Of a stretch of DNA of 64,000 nucleotides, positions 1 through 13,379 are shown piece after piece; position 1 is the first letter of the stretch, and the number at the start of each line of letters is the position of its first letter. Below the pieces are notes generated by a model, which had not been told where the DNA came from, searched no databases, and saw nothing but the letters and a program-made list of their open reading frames with translations. The stretch is taken from positions 17,441,844 to 17,505,843 of the forward strand of contig NC_037592.1 of assembly GCF_003073045.1 (NCBI RefSeq), given 5' to 3'. The stretch is from Pomacea canaliculata (Eukaryota > Mollusca > Gastropoda > Architaenioglossa > Ampullariidae). Both the position numbers and the translations under genes were made by a program.

Positions 1-429
1 GCACAAGGAGGACGAGGAGGTGTGGAAGGCTGATGGAGTAAGGCGACATAAAACTAATGCCTCTTACAAAGAACAAAAAAAAGCTGCTCTACATACTGAG
101 CATGAATGAAACAGATCAATGGGAAGGAGAAGTAGGGGCTTGGCTTGGCTTGGTGTGTGTGTCGGGAGGGATTGGAGAAGGGAGGACTGAATAGAGGAGC
201 TGTCCGTTAGCTTCGACTGTGGCGCCGCGCGCTGGTGGCCGAGTTTTCATTCCGTCCAGGGAGAGCAGGATCGATTCCGCTCTTTCTTACAACGAGAAGA
301 TCACTCCTGTTTCATTCACGAAGAAAGCACAGGAAGTCCAAAGTTTACAGCAAATAATAGAAGATAAATAGAGTTTCTTGAGCTTGTGACGCCTGGTGAA
401 CAGTGTACTCCGGGTCTTAGCATCTCCCG

Positions 430-600
430 ATGAACATCAGACTGCTGATGTTCCTCCTCCTAACCCTTGTTTCCGTTGTTCTTTGCTCGGTTATTTATTA
501 CCTGTCGTGTGATTCAGCACTAAGTGGTACACAGAAGCGCAGACATGAACGAAAAGCTGTGGTAATCAGTGTTCAGGCTCATCTCTCAAAAGAAAAGTAA
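430..600 (+). CDS. Candidate first exon: short type II membrane-anchor ORF
   Basis: A 56-codon ATG-initiated frame starts MNIRLLMFLLLTLVSVVLCS. It has one basic residue ahead of an unbroken hydrophobic stretch of about 20 residues, then a Cys and a basic, Arg/Lys-rich stem. This is the usual shape of the N-terminus of a Golgi type II enzyme such as a glycosyltransferase or sulfotransferase, but no catalytic domain is present. The frame closes at 598-600. A GT at 562 (GCTGTG|GTAATC) could be a splice donor that joins it to exons not seen here. It may equally be a chance ORF. No function is assigned. Confidence 0.25.
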   Translation: MNIRLLMFLLLTLVSVVLCSVIYYLSCDSALSGTQKRRHERKAVVISVQAHLSKEK

Positions 601-1379
601 AGAATGAAATTGTTCAGGATCATTTTACGTACCTCGAGGTGGAGGACACGATTTAAAAGGCATCATAGAAGAACAACTGACAACAAACTGTGTCGTTTTA
701 AATCTTGGTTCAAGAAAATAAAATCATTGACCTGAATGATATGACTAGGGTGCTGAGGAGGAGCACGCTGTAGACAGTTGTAGTCGTAAGACAGCCCGAC
801 GGCCACAGACATCATTCCACAGAAAAAAAAAGGAAACCAAGATCCCGGCGACCATGACGATGGACATAAAGACAGCCCGCAAGCTGTAAAGGTTGACTGA
901 AAGATGGACACTTCGCGCTAGAAAAAAGTTATTACAACTTGGACCCGACAGCATCGACCTCGAGACCTACATTCTGTCTGTAGATCATCATTTCTCTGGC
1001 CTGCGTCTGTACACAAGGTCGGATGGGAGAGAGCGAAAGAAGGAAAGAGCAGAGAAATGAAAAAAAAAAACCCAAAAATTATATCTATGTGTCTGTGCGT
1101 GTGTTTGCACGCGTGATTCATCAAATGATCAACAGGCTAGCCTCAAGAAGCTGTTGCTGAATGCTGTGTCCTGTCGCAGCCAGCAGAGCTGAGGGTCAGG
1201 ACTGTCAGACCCTGTCTGTGAGCGGCGGAGAGACACGAAGTATATTTAGCATCGTGAATCACCGGCGTCACAGCCACCCGTGCCGCCTGGCATCAGAAGA
1301 AAAAAGGCAGAAATGTCACATACCCGGATTCCTCGGGATACATCTCCTCCCCCTTGGCGGGTGGACTGTCGGCTCTGTG

Positions 1380-1650
1380 GGGCTCCCACGAACAGGGGGA
1401 GGTCACCGCCATGGCGTCGCTGGGTCCACGCACCGAGCGGAGGAAGCAGAGCGATGAGCAGAGGGAAGAGGAGGAGAAAGGAGGCGACTAGTCCAGCATG
1501 GCCGGGGCTGTGATGGCGCTGTGGCTGGCCCAGACAGCGGCCATGGCGGTGCTGTACATCTGGGAGGGGGGCCTTCTTCCGCTTCTGCTTTCCTCCAGAT
1601 TCTCTTTTGGAAACGGTCCTGGGCAGGGCGGGAGCCGCTGGTATTGATCT
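1380..1650. promoter_or_regulatory. GC/CpG-rich stretch
   Basis: Unlike the AT-rich sequence around it, this block is GC-rich with many CpG dinucleotides (for example around 1395-1440 and 1500-1550), and it directly abuts the minisatellite. It could be a promoter or exon of an unidentified gene. No motif decides this. Confidence 0.2.
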
Positions 1651-1684
1651 GCTCCGCGCCTCGCCCTCCTGTGCGCCTACAGCA

Positions 1685-2958
1685 CTGGGAATAGGTGCAC
1701 ACACTTACAGCCACACACACAAACAGACACACATACAAACACATATACAAATATACACTGGGAATAGGTGCACACACTTACAGCCACACACACAAACACA
1801 CACATATACATATACAAATACACACTGGGAATAGGTGCACACACTTACAGCCACACACACAACACACACATATACATATACAAATACACACTGGGAATAG
1901 GTGCACACACTTACAGCCACACACACAAACACACACATATACATATACAAATACACACTGGGAATAGGTGCACACACTTACAGCCACACACACAAACAGA
2001 CACACATACAAACACATATACAAATATACACTGGGAATAGGTGCACACACTTACAGCCACACACACAAACACACACATATACATATACAAATACACACTG
2101 GGAATAGGTGCACACACTTACAGCCACACACACAAACACACACATATACATATACAAATACACACTGGGAATAGGTGCACACACTTACAGCCACACACAC
2201 AACACACACATATACATATACAAATACACACTGGGAATAGGTGCACACACTTACAGCCACACACACAAACACACACATATACATATACAAATACACACTG
2301 GGAATAGGTGCACACACTTACAGCCACACACACAAACACACATACATATACATATACAAATACACACTGGGAATAGGTGCACACACTTACAGCCACACAC
2401 ACAAACACACATACATATACATATACAAATACACACTGGGAATAGGTGCACACACTTACAGCCACACACACAAACACACATACATATACATATACAAATA
2501 CACACTGGGAATAGGTGCACACACTTACAGCCACACACACAAACACACATACATATACATATACAAATACATACTGGGAATAGGTGCACACACTTACAGC
2601 CACACACACAAACACACATACATATACATATACAAATACATACTGGGAATAGGTGCACACACTTACTCTTACTCTTACACACACACAAACAGACACACAC
2701 ACACAAACAGACACATATACAAATACATATACAAATACACACTGGGAATAGGTGAACACACTTACAGCCACACACACCAACAGACACACATACACATACA
2801 CACACATATACAAATACACACTGGGAATAGGTGCCCACACTTACAGCCATACACACAAACATACACATACAAACACATACAAATATACACTGGGAATAGG
2901 TGCCTACACTTACCACCACACACACAAACAGACACGCACATACAAATACACACAGACA
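1685..2958. repeat. Minisatellite, 18 tandem copies of a ~67-bp CA-rich unit
   Basis: Each unit begins CTGGGAATAGGTG, continues CACACACTTACAGCC, then runs into a CA/TA-rich tail. Unit starts are at 1685, 1758, 1825, 1891, 1958, 2031, 2098, 2165, 2231, 2298, 2367, 2436, 2505, 2574, 2643, 2742, 2821 and 2890. Unit lengths are 66, 67, 69 or 73 bp inside the array. The two units starting at 2643 (99 bp) and 2742 (79 bp) carry insertions. The last copies are the most diverged (GTGAACAC, GTGCCCAC, GTGCCTAC), as expected at an array edge. The tail fades into plain CA-rich DNA up to about 3030. Because the unit lacks stop codons in several frames, long meaningless ORFs run through it on both strands. 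Confidence 0.97.
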
Positions 2959-3301
2959 AAATTACACACACAAATACACATGCACATGCAAATGCAATGA
3001 CACACACAAATACACACACATACAGATACAGACATACGCACATGTTCCTATCTCACTGCCCATTCTATTTCACTTTCACCCTTTCTCACACAAATAGTTC
3101 GTCACTCGTTCTCTCTTGCTCACACTATTTTCATTCTTCACGTTTTCTCCCTTCTTTGCGCACACACGTGTATGTAAGTGTGTGTAGGCCTTAGCTTGGA
3201 GAGACTTCAAGACGTCCTCGCGCTTCGCCTTCAAGCGCAGACCGGAAACGATGGGCGAGGCTGTGGTGGTGCACGTGCCACGCTTTTTTCTACGTCGTTA
3301 G

Positions 3302-3412
3302 ACAGGGCACGGGGTACAGATCAGGGGCACAGGGCACAGGGCACAGGGTACAAATCAGGGGCATAGGGTACAGGGCAGGGTTAGAGGGCACGGGGGACAA
3401 AGCACAGGGCAG
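3302..3412. repeat. Degenerate CAGGGCA-type tandem repeat
   Basis: Imperfect tandem copies of a 7- to 8-base motif (CAGGGCA, CAGGGTA) alternate with ATCAGGGGCA. The array is G-rich on the plus strand and shows the stepwise variation of slippage-generated repeats. Confidence 0.8.
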
Positions 3413-5757
3413 CATACTGCTTGACCCAAACTTTACAAACTACACTCACGATGCCACTTCGCGAAGTAAATGACGGTGGTGTGATGGATGGAAAAGAACC
3501 ACAGAAAGAACCACCCAAGCCTTTAAACACAATGAATTTTAAGTCAGTAAGAGTATTTTTTGAAACCTAAACCCTGAAAACGTTTTCTGAAGTTGTTTCC
3601 ACACGAACCTGTAACGACCCCAGCGCTGTTTGTCGGAGGCAGGCGGCGCTGTGTGAGAGGTCACGTCGCTGGCCTCTGGCGAGTGACACTGCGCTGGAGT
3701 GTGACAGCTGTGCGTGATGTCCTGTATGCAGGATATTGAACCAGGGGTTAGCTGCAGGGCTGTCATGCTGGAACCTGAGGCACCTCGCACTTACTGAAGT
3801 GCACGGAGGTGGATGTTGGCTTCTTCTACATTCATATTCGAGAGGCTGTCACATTAGTTCTCCACTTTTTTAAAGTATCACGAAGCCATCGATACCTCGG
3901 ATGATTGGCGAAGTCTGTTTGCTGAAGCTTTTCTTTGAAAAACCGACCCCCACACCCATACACACCAATAAAAAATTCCACGTAAGACGAACTATTTATA
4001 AGGAGAGAGATAAAATAACATTCTAAATATACGCCCTGTAACCGATCTCGTATTCAGTGTTTGGGATGATCGCACGGTTTCTATGACAGCCGCTATTGAC
4101 ATGTGACGTTCGTGTAGTCCTTGTGTTGATCAACAACTTGCTTTTCCCACCGTCAGAACGGTTGTCTTGTAAGTTCCATTATTTAAAACAATCGTAGTTT
4201 ACCTGCAATGTCAGGTACTTTCCCGACAATCATGGGGCATCCAGTCTGGAGGACATACAGAGTGAGGGCATCATGTCACACTAACCCCAGAAGTGTGTCC
4301 AGTCGTTATATAGGGGAGCTAACCCTAATGGCGACAAGTAAATGAATAGCAAGTCCGGCTGAGGAAAGAACATAAAAAATCACCTAATAAAAAAAAATCG
4401 GGTATTTTTAAAAATCCCAAATAACAAGCTATTTCTAGATTATCCCTACATCCACATAAAGAGAAACAAATTCCTAGATCCCATAAAAATATTGGCAACT
4501 TACTCGCACCACAGATAGTTTATTATCAAGTCGTTGTCCCCCTTTGCACAGAGGGTCACGTGTGTTGTCGTGGGCGGAATTTTCATCATGAACTATCTGC
4601 AACTCTGGCTACCGTGTCTGTAGCGGTACAGCTGTCCTTGACACCGGCGTAGTAAGAAATGAGTGTCCTTGACACTGTTGCCCTTTGACCCCCTGACAGT
4701 GGCACCAACTGGCTGCTACTGCCGCCTGTCCATACGCTAGTCTTTTGCCCACAAACAAATATTTAATGCAAACCCTACTCCAGTCACAAACTCCACTGGA
4801 CCACCTACTCCCTCCCCAAAAAAAAAAAAAAATCTATTTCTGAAATTGCAGGTGACCTCTTGGTGCTAACAACCGCCTTCTACAAGCGCTGGCCACCAGG
4901 ATTGTCACGTGATTAGCTCTGGCTACTACGCAGGAAATTGATAACAAAATGGCGCCTGCCCGCCCACATTATCTCGACAGATCAGAACTTAACACTGGAC
5001 TAGCGCCATTCCCAGAATAGAGCAACAGACCAGAAATTATTGAGACGAGCAAGGTGACAGCAAAAGACGGAGCAGTTATTGATGAAGGGAAGAGAATCGA
5101 TCGTCAGTACGAGAAAAAGCGATGCAATAATGTCCAAACAAATTACTGTGAGTGCCCTGAGCAACGGCGTCGCCATCTGCAGGGGCCGGCGTCTTGGCGA
5201 GACAACCCGGTGTGGACACGGTGAGCCACTCAAGCTTCCGAGCAAGTCTGTGGTCGCAAGACTTCAGCAAACCACACATAAGGTCCGGAGACATTGGTAT
5301 TTTTTTTTTTTTTTTGCCGAAGAACTTCATCTTGGCTCATTATCACCGGCTTGACTTAAATTTTCTGTATAAAAGGCTTTTCTGTAAGTCTTGTCACAGT
5401 GTTGTATATAAATGCTGGTAGATGCTTTGTTTGGAATGCCAGATTATGTTGCGAGCACTCTCCGTCTTGCTGACATGCTAAAACCTGTAACTCCTCCTCC
5501 CATCTCTCATTCCCATTCATAACAGTGGTCGTAAATTGCACAGAGTCAACAGACAACAGCTGCGTAAGAGAAAAATAATTGATGCTGAGGGAGCGATACG
5601 GCCGGCGAGCAGCCATAATGGAGGAAAAGCATCGATGTCAGATAAATGTCTTGATGGCTGTCGCTATGTCTGAGCGGCCATTAGTGGAATACAGCACTGC
5701 TGCCAGCTTCATGTTGCGAGGGGTGTGCGATGCACCCGAGGAAACGAACACTGCGAA

Positions 5758-6015
5758 GCTCTGCGCGGCTAAAAGGGGGAGAGAGAGAGAGGGAGGGAGA
5801 AATGAGAGAGTCTTGGCAGACTTGGACTGATGTGACTGCATCAGACGATCCCGCATTGATTGACGGAGGTAGCCTCCTCCTCCTCCGCCTCCTCTGCCTC
5901 CTCCTCCTCCGTGAGATCCAAGAGGTGGTGCGACCATCGGATCATCCTCACCTCTAGTTCCCTCCCTCCCTGTACACTACTCTCCTCATCCTCTTCCTCC
6001 TCCTCTTCCCACGCC
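5758..6015. repeat. Purine tract and CCT/TCC trinucleotide low-complexity DNA
   Basis: A GA-rich run around 5767-5812 is followed by two TCC/CCT clusters (about 5871-5912 and 5985-6009). These create opposite-strand ORFs rich in Glu or Ser that have no protein-like features. Confidence 0.75.
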
Positions 6016-7918
6016 GACTGCTGACTCATCGACAAGCAGCGCCGAGCCTCGATCAGTCGTCAGAGCCCACGATGGGAGAGGTCCAAGAGGCTGCTGTTGA
6101 AGGGTTTGTTCTTGCGTTCGATCTTCTGACGAACACACATCCTCACCTCCTCCCCAGTGACATCCACACACACATACACACTGTGCAAACCATTTCTCTA
6201 TTCATGTTCGTCGTGCTGGTGTATGTGTGTGTGCTCAAGAACATATTTTGGTCATTCCGAAACCATTTCACCTCCATTCACGTGACAAAGGGAAGCCAAT
6301 GTGAGATCACATCAATGTTCTTTCGGAAACGACCAAGATGATCACGAGGATGAATTTTCTAAACATTCCACTTTTTTTGCTTAGCGTAGCATCAACAAAA
6401 CACAATATATTACCAAAGTTCATTTTTGCTGTCATTAACTTTCCTTTAAGTTTCACAAAAATCTCTTGTGAAGAGAGAGGGTTCGTATTTTAAGATATAC
6501 AAAAATATTGATGTCATAGTTGCCTGTATTGTCATCCATGCGAGCATCCCACAACAATAAAGAAAAAAGTCAGCTACAGAAATATTTATTTTTCATGACC
6601 CTTATGACCGTTTCGCCTACGTATGAGGTTTGGTTTCAGCTTTTATGTCTTTATCTAATCGTACAATGTTCCTTGGTCTCTGCTCATGAAACCAATAATT
6701 CTGTTTCTCTTTTCATCTCTTCTCTTTCTCTCATTGTTCTGCGCAGATTGCATGTCCATCGGTCTTCACATTGTCTTCATACTTCCAACAGCGTCGCTCA
6801 ATTCATCTCTCCCCTCGCCATCCACAATACCTTCCTCACAAAATAAACACACGACACGAGGTAATGTGTTGATGTTGAGATGAGAATAGGATGGAGATAA
6901 AGTGAGCTGAGGTGTGTTTAATGGGACCACGTGACAAGCGAGCAGTCGATGGGAACAGACGGAGGGGCCACCTGTGTTTTCCGTAACCATGCAAAACAAA
7001 AACACCGACCGGCGATTGCTTGACCCCGGGGTTATGGAATGGGAGGCAAACATGCGCAGTGGGACCACCTGACGAAGGAATTACACACTGTGACCCTGGA
7101 AAAAGCTGTCCACAGGTCAGCAGTCTGTGCTGGTGGTGGAGCGCCCTCGGTTAACGAGGAGATAAATACAAAGTTGGTTAATGAGTGGATAAACAAAGTC
7201 GGATCCCGAGTTAATGAGCAGATAAGGGTTTATAGGTTAAAAAGTAAACAAAGGGATTAGTGAACAGACATGTCCTTTTAGAAGGTTCCTAGTCCAGACA
7301 ATATGATGATGATGAGGAGGAGGAGGACATTTCGCCGTCTGGAGGTGAAGGACTACAAACAAACCGACAGTAAACCATACAGCAAAGGAACACAATCTAC
7401 AAACGAGATTAATAAATATGAACAATTGAACAAGACAAAGACTTCGCTTGATTGCGATTATTTCTTCAGGAGGTGGGTTTCGATGCCGGACTTGATGGCC
7501 TCAACCGTAGACACAATTTAGAAGAGAAAAGGGCAGAGAATTCCAAAAGGTTGGGTCATAGAACGATCATGTAATGAATGCAAGACCAACATTTTAGAAA
7601 GTACAGGCCGAGGGACTCTAACGATGAACGTAGGACAAGAAACACTTGAAGAATGGACAACAAGCAGGTCACGAGCCCGAAGACCCACACTCTGATATCT
7701 CTAAGCTGGAGACATATCGAGGGTTTCGTCTCGCCTACACCCTGCTCCCCACTCCCCCGTCTCATTTTGCTCTCAGATCGAACACCGCCGAGCTTAGATT
7801 TGTTGTTTTTTTAAACTACATCCACCCACGTGCCCTCGCAAACACGACGGACACGAGTGTGAAAGCGAAGCCCACACGAGTCTGGCAGCTGACTTTCTGG
7901 AAAAGGTAGAGTATGTTT

Positions 7919-7951
7919 GAGTGTGTGTGTGTGTGTGTGTGTGTGTCTGGC

Positions 7952-7982
<31 letters not shown>
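7919..7982. repeat. (TG)n microsatellite
   Basis: Nearly pure TG dinucleotide repeat interrupted by CTGGCA and by single TTTG variants. Confidence 0.9.
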
Positions 7983-8814
7983 CGCTAGTGGACTTGAGGC
8001 CAGACTTGCGGGGTATCCGTGCATCTGCCATCCTGTGGACGCAGGGCTGCGCTCCGGGGCCGTAGGCGTGAGACAAACTGACTGGTCTCTGTGTGGGAGT
8101 GATTGCTTGGAACTTTCTGGAGAGCCGCGAAAATGATTTTCACTGCTTTTTCTTGTCTCAGGAGGTGATGATGATCTTTTAGGAAAGATTCGCCTAAAAT
8201 TATTCATTTATTTATTTTCATTTACTTGTTTATTCTAATGTTTTTATTTAGCTGGCTAGCCTGCATGTTGGCTGGATGCTGGTTGATTTGAAGACGATTC
8301 AACTTGAAAGTGCCTAGTGTAGAACTTGTCTCTTTTCAACGAAGCATGAAAACGCTTGCAAAGACAGAACAGGCCTTAGGCGTGGGGATCTGAATATGTG
8401 GACGATAAATGCATAGTCAAATGTTTTTGTTTGTTTTGCTAATTTAGTCAGATCTTGCCAGAGTGTATGCAGACCTCATTGAGGCTCTGTAAGGACCGCT
8501 GAGAACAGGAGACTGGCACACGCTTACAGCCTCGCTTCTAAGGCTAGGCTTGACCTTAGGGTGACAACAGGGATCCCGATTGTTAAGGTCATGGCACCCA
8601 AGTCTTAGTGAGTGTCAACTGGACGCTCGTGAAACACGTGAAACATACTCTTGCACGGTAAAGAGAAAATCTTTCTCACCTCTCCTCTCTCTCTCTTTCA
8701 CACACGCACGTTCATACATATAGGATATACAGACACATAGACATAGACAGACACACATAAACACAGATACACGACATATGTATGTACACATGGAAGTAAG
8801 CATGCTCTTCTGTT

Positions 8815-8957
8815 TGTGTGTATCTGTGTGTTTGTGTATGTTTGTGTGGGCGTCGCTTTGTGTACCCGTGTGTGTACATCTGTATGTGCCTTTGCGAATG
8901 TCTGTGTCGTTAGCGTGCCTGTGTGTGTGTGTGTGCCTGTGTGTGTGTGTGTGTGTG
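8815..8957. repeat. TG-rich microsatellite cluster
   Basis: Interrupted TGTGTG runs end in a pure (GT)n block at about 8921-8957. The CA-rich complement of the 8698-8780 neighbourhood shows the same bias. Confidence 0.85.
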
Positions 8958-9750
8958 ACGACGCTAAGGCGTGAATAGGATGGTGCGTGTGACTGTGACC
9001 CAGGTTATCAGACAAAGATAAGTAGATGTGTGGGATGTAGTCCCTAGGGGCAGATATGTCACATGTCCGGTCTCTGGAACCGAGTATGATTAGCTGCCTC
9101 CCACATCTCAAGAGATCAGGGACAAACAAAAAAATATAAAATATAAAATATAAAGGAAATACAGCTGAAAACCTTGAGTGGAGCAAAATAGCGAAGGAAA
9201 TTAAACCTGCCAAGAACACCAACGTGACAGTAGAGTGGCATGTCCAGAGGACCGGATAACCACATTACCCCAATAACCAAAAACCACGGCCACAGTTGCA
9301 GCATCACCAGGGGAACACTAAGAGTGTGGTGGCAGTTTTAAGGTCGGTTAGACTGGCGCAGGTTTACACGCATGAATCAGAAAATGATTGGTCGGTGAGA
9401 CTGGATGATTTTGTGCGCATGAATTAGATAATAGCTGGTACATATGTACATACATGCTGCAGGCAGCCCTACCCAGGTGTACATGGAATTGGAAACCACC
9501 CGTTAAACCTGAGAAATGATGCCAGATGTTACACTGAACACTACACATTACAATGATTGGTCAATTAAATCAAGGCGTGTGGTCAGACAAACAACAAAAT
9601 AAAATTTTAGTTAAAACGCTAATAAAAATTGTTTTATGTTGATTTACAAGCGAGGAGTGTGTGGTACAGATACAGGCTTTTTAAATAAAGCAATAAAATA
9701 GAAATTCAAAGTTTGGGGCCACGTTTGTAGACCAGCTCTGATGGAATGTT

Positions 9751-9812
9751 CCTACACCTACACCTACACCTACATCTACCCCTACACCTACACCTACACC
9801 TACACCTACACC
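9751..9812. repeat. (CCTACA)n hexamer microsatellite
   Basis: About ten head-to-tail copies of CCTACA (TGTAGG on the other strand), with one CATCTA and one CCC variant in the middle. It resembles a telomere-type hexamer in length but is not TTAGGG. Confidence 0.92.
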
Positions 9813-10924
9813 AGAGGTGGTCTTTCGCACAGTCGCCTTCGTGACCCGCCCCCTCCCATATTCTCAGCGTTAACCTACCCCTCCCTTTATTCTCCAGCGC
9901 TCTGATATCTCCGACGTTTGTGCCTCGTCCGCCTTCAAAATTATTTGCAACTTGCAACACGATCGATGTTGGTCCAGTGGAGTATTTCTGTATTTCTGTA
10001 TTCTTCCACTGGTGGTCGCAGTCGTCGTTGCCTGTGGCATGACCCACCATTCCACATGTTCTCGTTACAGAGCCTCGGTGCCGTGTGCATCTTCCGACTC
10101 CACTTCCACGGGTGGGAAGTCGGGTGGGCATTATAACAAGGCATTCACTATTACTCACCCAGCTGTACTTCCCATACTTATTTTCGTCACCATGCTGTCT
10201 CTACGTTAGGCTTCAGTAGTCGATGTGCAAAAATGTTTCAAATCGAGGCTTCATCAAATACCTGGAAGGCCTCTGCTCATCCTCCCTTAGTGACTACGGT
10301 CACGTGTCTCTTAACGACCTGAACACATTTCCACATGTCGTGGCTGTGTCATAGAATATACTTACACATATTGATTATTATTCTCCCGTATTATGTATTG
10401 CCCATAATGGTGTGCGCTGTACTTTCGTACAACTGGTAGCGCAGAATATTTGTTTACATAATCCTCATCACATCTAAACAAGTAATTGGACCGTACGACA
10501 GGTACGACAACGAAAGTTCTTCGGCGCCATTGTAATCTTGTGGGACCAATTCGCATAGGCACCATATATATATATATACCTTAATAATATTAATAATATT
10601 AATAATAACAATAATAATAAAAAAAGACAAACATAAAAGAGATAAGGTGGAATGAGGGAACAAACAAGGAGGATGGTAAGTGATATAAATCTGCAGAGAA
10701 AGACGAGCAGGCGGACTAGTCAACTGACTTAAATCACAACTATTGACAGGTGTGTTGGTTTGTGTCAGGAGTAATGCTCGTGGAACATGTGTGCTTGAAA
10801 GGATTTGCTGGTGGGTAGACAGCGGATAAAGAAGAGAAAATAGTTCCACTGTTGTGCCTCACAGTAACTAAAAAATCCCGTGAGCGTTTGTGATTGTCAT
10901 AGTATGAATGTCTCTCTCTAGTTA

Positions 10925-11015
10925 CATACCTTGCGATTACCAGACATTGTAACACTCGTACCACGGGGCTACATGCTGGATCATACCTTGTGATTACCAG
11001 ATCTTGCAACTCTTG
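10925..11015. repeat. Two-copy imperfect tandem duplication, ~57 bp offset
   Basis: CATACCTTGCGATTACCAGA at 10925 recurs as CATACCTTGTGATTACCAGA at 10982. The matching continues into TTGTAACACTCGT versus TTGCAACTCTTGT. This is a local duplication with moderate divergence. Confidence 0.8.
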
Positions 11016-12200
11016 TCGATCACACGTGAGGCCGCGGCATGCCCATTCATCTGGATTGACAGACGCCTGCGGGCTCCCAGTATTAACTCTCTAATTGCCG
11101 CACTGCTGCTGTTTTCGATTAACTACGATCGGCAGAACCTTAAAGCTCACGCACATCAGCTGGAACAGGTAAGTCTTGCGGCAACGGACATTCCTCGCAT
11201 CCCTGAGGTGTGTGAACATGCGAGACCTTCAGTCTTTGACACATTCTACCAAGACGTGCATGAGTTGCAAGACAAACAAAGTCAAGAGTGGCTTAAAGAA
11301 TGATCAGGCATGTAGAAATTAAGAATATAAAGTGAGTTTTTTTCAAATGTCTAATGATTTAAGAGCATTAATACCAAAAAAAGCCTAATATTAATATGAA
11401 ATCAACAATGGAGAAGTGAGTGTTCATAGCGAAACAGAAAGTGTTTGGATTCGAATTCCTATCAAAATGTTTAGTGTTAAACAGGTACTCGAGGTGACCC
11501 TAAACTGGAGGCAAAATTAGGAGCTGATGTCAAAGGGGACATGTAATCAGCTGTCGAAAAAGAAGGAACAAAACATACAGCATTTACAAACAGGAGAACA
11601 AACCAACAAGCTAATATTTGGCAATCTAGCAAAGAAAACGAAACTTCGGTCAGATGCAGTTCTTGGCGGAAGGTTGTGATGAGCCAAGAGTGTAAGCTTG
11701 ACCTGAAGGATGATCAGAAGAAGGAACACGACAGAAGATCTCAGTTTTTTTACCGTTAGATGAGTTAAGGCTACTTACTCTTGGAAAAGGTGGACTGGAC
11801 ATGACTGCCTGTCGGGAAGGGTCACTCGGCAAGAAGGACAGCCTGGTCGTGACGATCACGCAGGCCATGCACTGAGCTGCAGTGTAATATGACAGGTCAG
11901 AGGTCACACTCGTCGTCTGTGTTGATCTGTGCGAACGTAAACTTTTTAAAAAATTTCACTTCAGCACCTAGTGAATGGCGCCGGGAACACCGTCTGTGGC
12001 ATGTAACACCGTCTGTAGCATGCTCTCCCTGCTCATACCTGTATGACGTCACATTCCTGCTCTCATCCTGCAAAAGTACACCTGCCGAGTGTTTACTGCA
12101 ACCTGCAGCTTTGATGTATTTTACACTAATTCAAGTTTACTTGCCCCCTGTTTACTCCAAATTTCCTGACTTCTCCTTGCTCCTCTAATGCCCAACGGAG

Positions 12201-12270
12201 ATACTTGAAAAGTGTCTGTTATCAACCGGTGTCATGGATACTTGAAAAGTGTTATCAACCAGTGTGGTGG
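12201..12270. repeat. Two-copy tandem duplication (37 and 33 bp)
   Basis: ATACTTGAAAAGTGTCTGTT at 12201 recurs as ATACTTGAAAAGTGTTATCA at 12238. Both units carry ATCAACCGGTGT or ATCAACCAGTGT; the second lacks four bases. Confidence 0.85.
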
Positions 12271-13379
12271 ACACTGTGTGCATGACTGGTCACAGCACCA
12301 CTTCAGTCAGAAACACTCCAGAGTTAAGTTCTCAAGAAACAGCAGGATAAGAAATACTCCGGGACTTGCTAGTAACGCCGAAGAGCATCGATCACCAGAC
12401 GACACCTGTACAAGGAGGAACATTCAGTTCTGAGATGGCACAGTTACTGAACTTCCGCTGGTCAGGCAGAGTGCATGACCTTTCACCTTCTCTAAGTATA
12501 GATGATTCGTATCCTCTCAGTACTTAATGACCGGTTAACGCCAGGAAAACATCGATTCACAACAATATATCTCAGAGGAGGGATCCAGAAAAAATGGTTA
12601 CGTCCAATTTTTAAGAAAATACATACATTTGTTTCACTTTCCACGAAGCTTTTGTTTTATCGAGAAATCCAGAAATTTATCGAATTTTGTTTAAGAAGGA
12701 TTGAAGCTCTTTCTTTTAAAAAACGTGTTACTTACAATGTAAGATTTTACGACTTGTGCATATGACATAGCATCTTTGAAATGAATCGCACCTTGGAAAA
12801 TTTCAATTATAGGGTAAAAATTTCTAAAACTCTATGAAATACAAGTCAGTCTATTTCTCAAGAATTGACCAGAAACACTGAGAGTAATTATTGCAGTTTG
12901 ATATCATAAGTAACAATCGGATGTATTTTGAAAAGATGATGTCATTCATAATACATTTGTCAGCGATGTCTCAATATCAAGCAATAAGTCTTAGTAACTT
13001 CTGTATCGGTTGCATAAGCTGCAGGAATTTGCGTACTTATCTGTACTTTGCCAGTCTTTGAATAAAGAGGAAGTTATGGACATCGCCTTTGCTGGCGTAA
13101 ACATTTCCGATGTCAGGCCTGACGATGGCCGACAAAACTGTGCCTGTGACACGGAAAATGTCACTTTCTGTCCTCGACATTTTTCTCCAAGAGAGCAGGA
13201 AGTCTCCTCTGATCGCTAACAGCATTCACCTGGCCGTTCTGAAAAAAAACCAGGTGTCTCACATCTGGCGAAAACAAGGCGATTTGTCACACCTGAGACG
13301 AGCGCAGGCTGCTCCTTTCACCTGGGCGATGCTGTCCTTTTGTCCCCAATGATGCGAGATGCTGCTTGTCTCTCTGACG

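Larger units (their letters stand above)
1..1684. other. Left flank, no confirmed gene
   Basis: Apart from the small candidate exon at 430-600 and a GC-rich stretch near 1380-1650, I see no conserved protein in any frame. The open frames on both strands translate to low-complexity, Pro/Ser/Arg-rich or hydrophobic strings without recognisable motifs. A 49-codon plus-strand frame starting at 1498 opens with a hydrophobic leader but leads to nothing recognisable downstream. Confidence 0.5.

Noticed and set aside
215..290. tRNA-like A and B boxes (GGTGGCCGAG and GGATCGATTCC)
   Set aside because: No cloverleaf can be drawn and the acceptor arms do not pair. At most a very old SINE relic.
1498..1645. 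Plus-strand frame starting MAGAVMALWLAQTAAMAVLY
   Set aside because: It looks like a hydrophobic leader, but it is short, GC-driven, and runs into a weak donor-like site with no follow-on exon.
1685..2958. CRISPR-like array
   Set aside because: The units are head-to-tail and nearly identical throughout, without unique spacers, in a spliced-gene animal genome.
1607..3194. Long overlapping ORFs on both strands (up to 317 codons) of His/Thr- or Val/Cys-rich repeats
   Set aside because: They are translations of the CA-rich minisatellite, which lacks stops in several frames. The same repeat is open on both strands and in more than one frame, with no protein-like composition or start context.
9751..9812. 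Internal telomere repeat
   Set aside because: The unit is CCTACA/TGTAGG, not the TTAGGG usual in molluscs and most animals. Best treated as a hexamer microsatellite.
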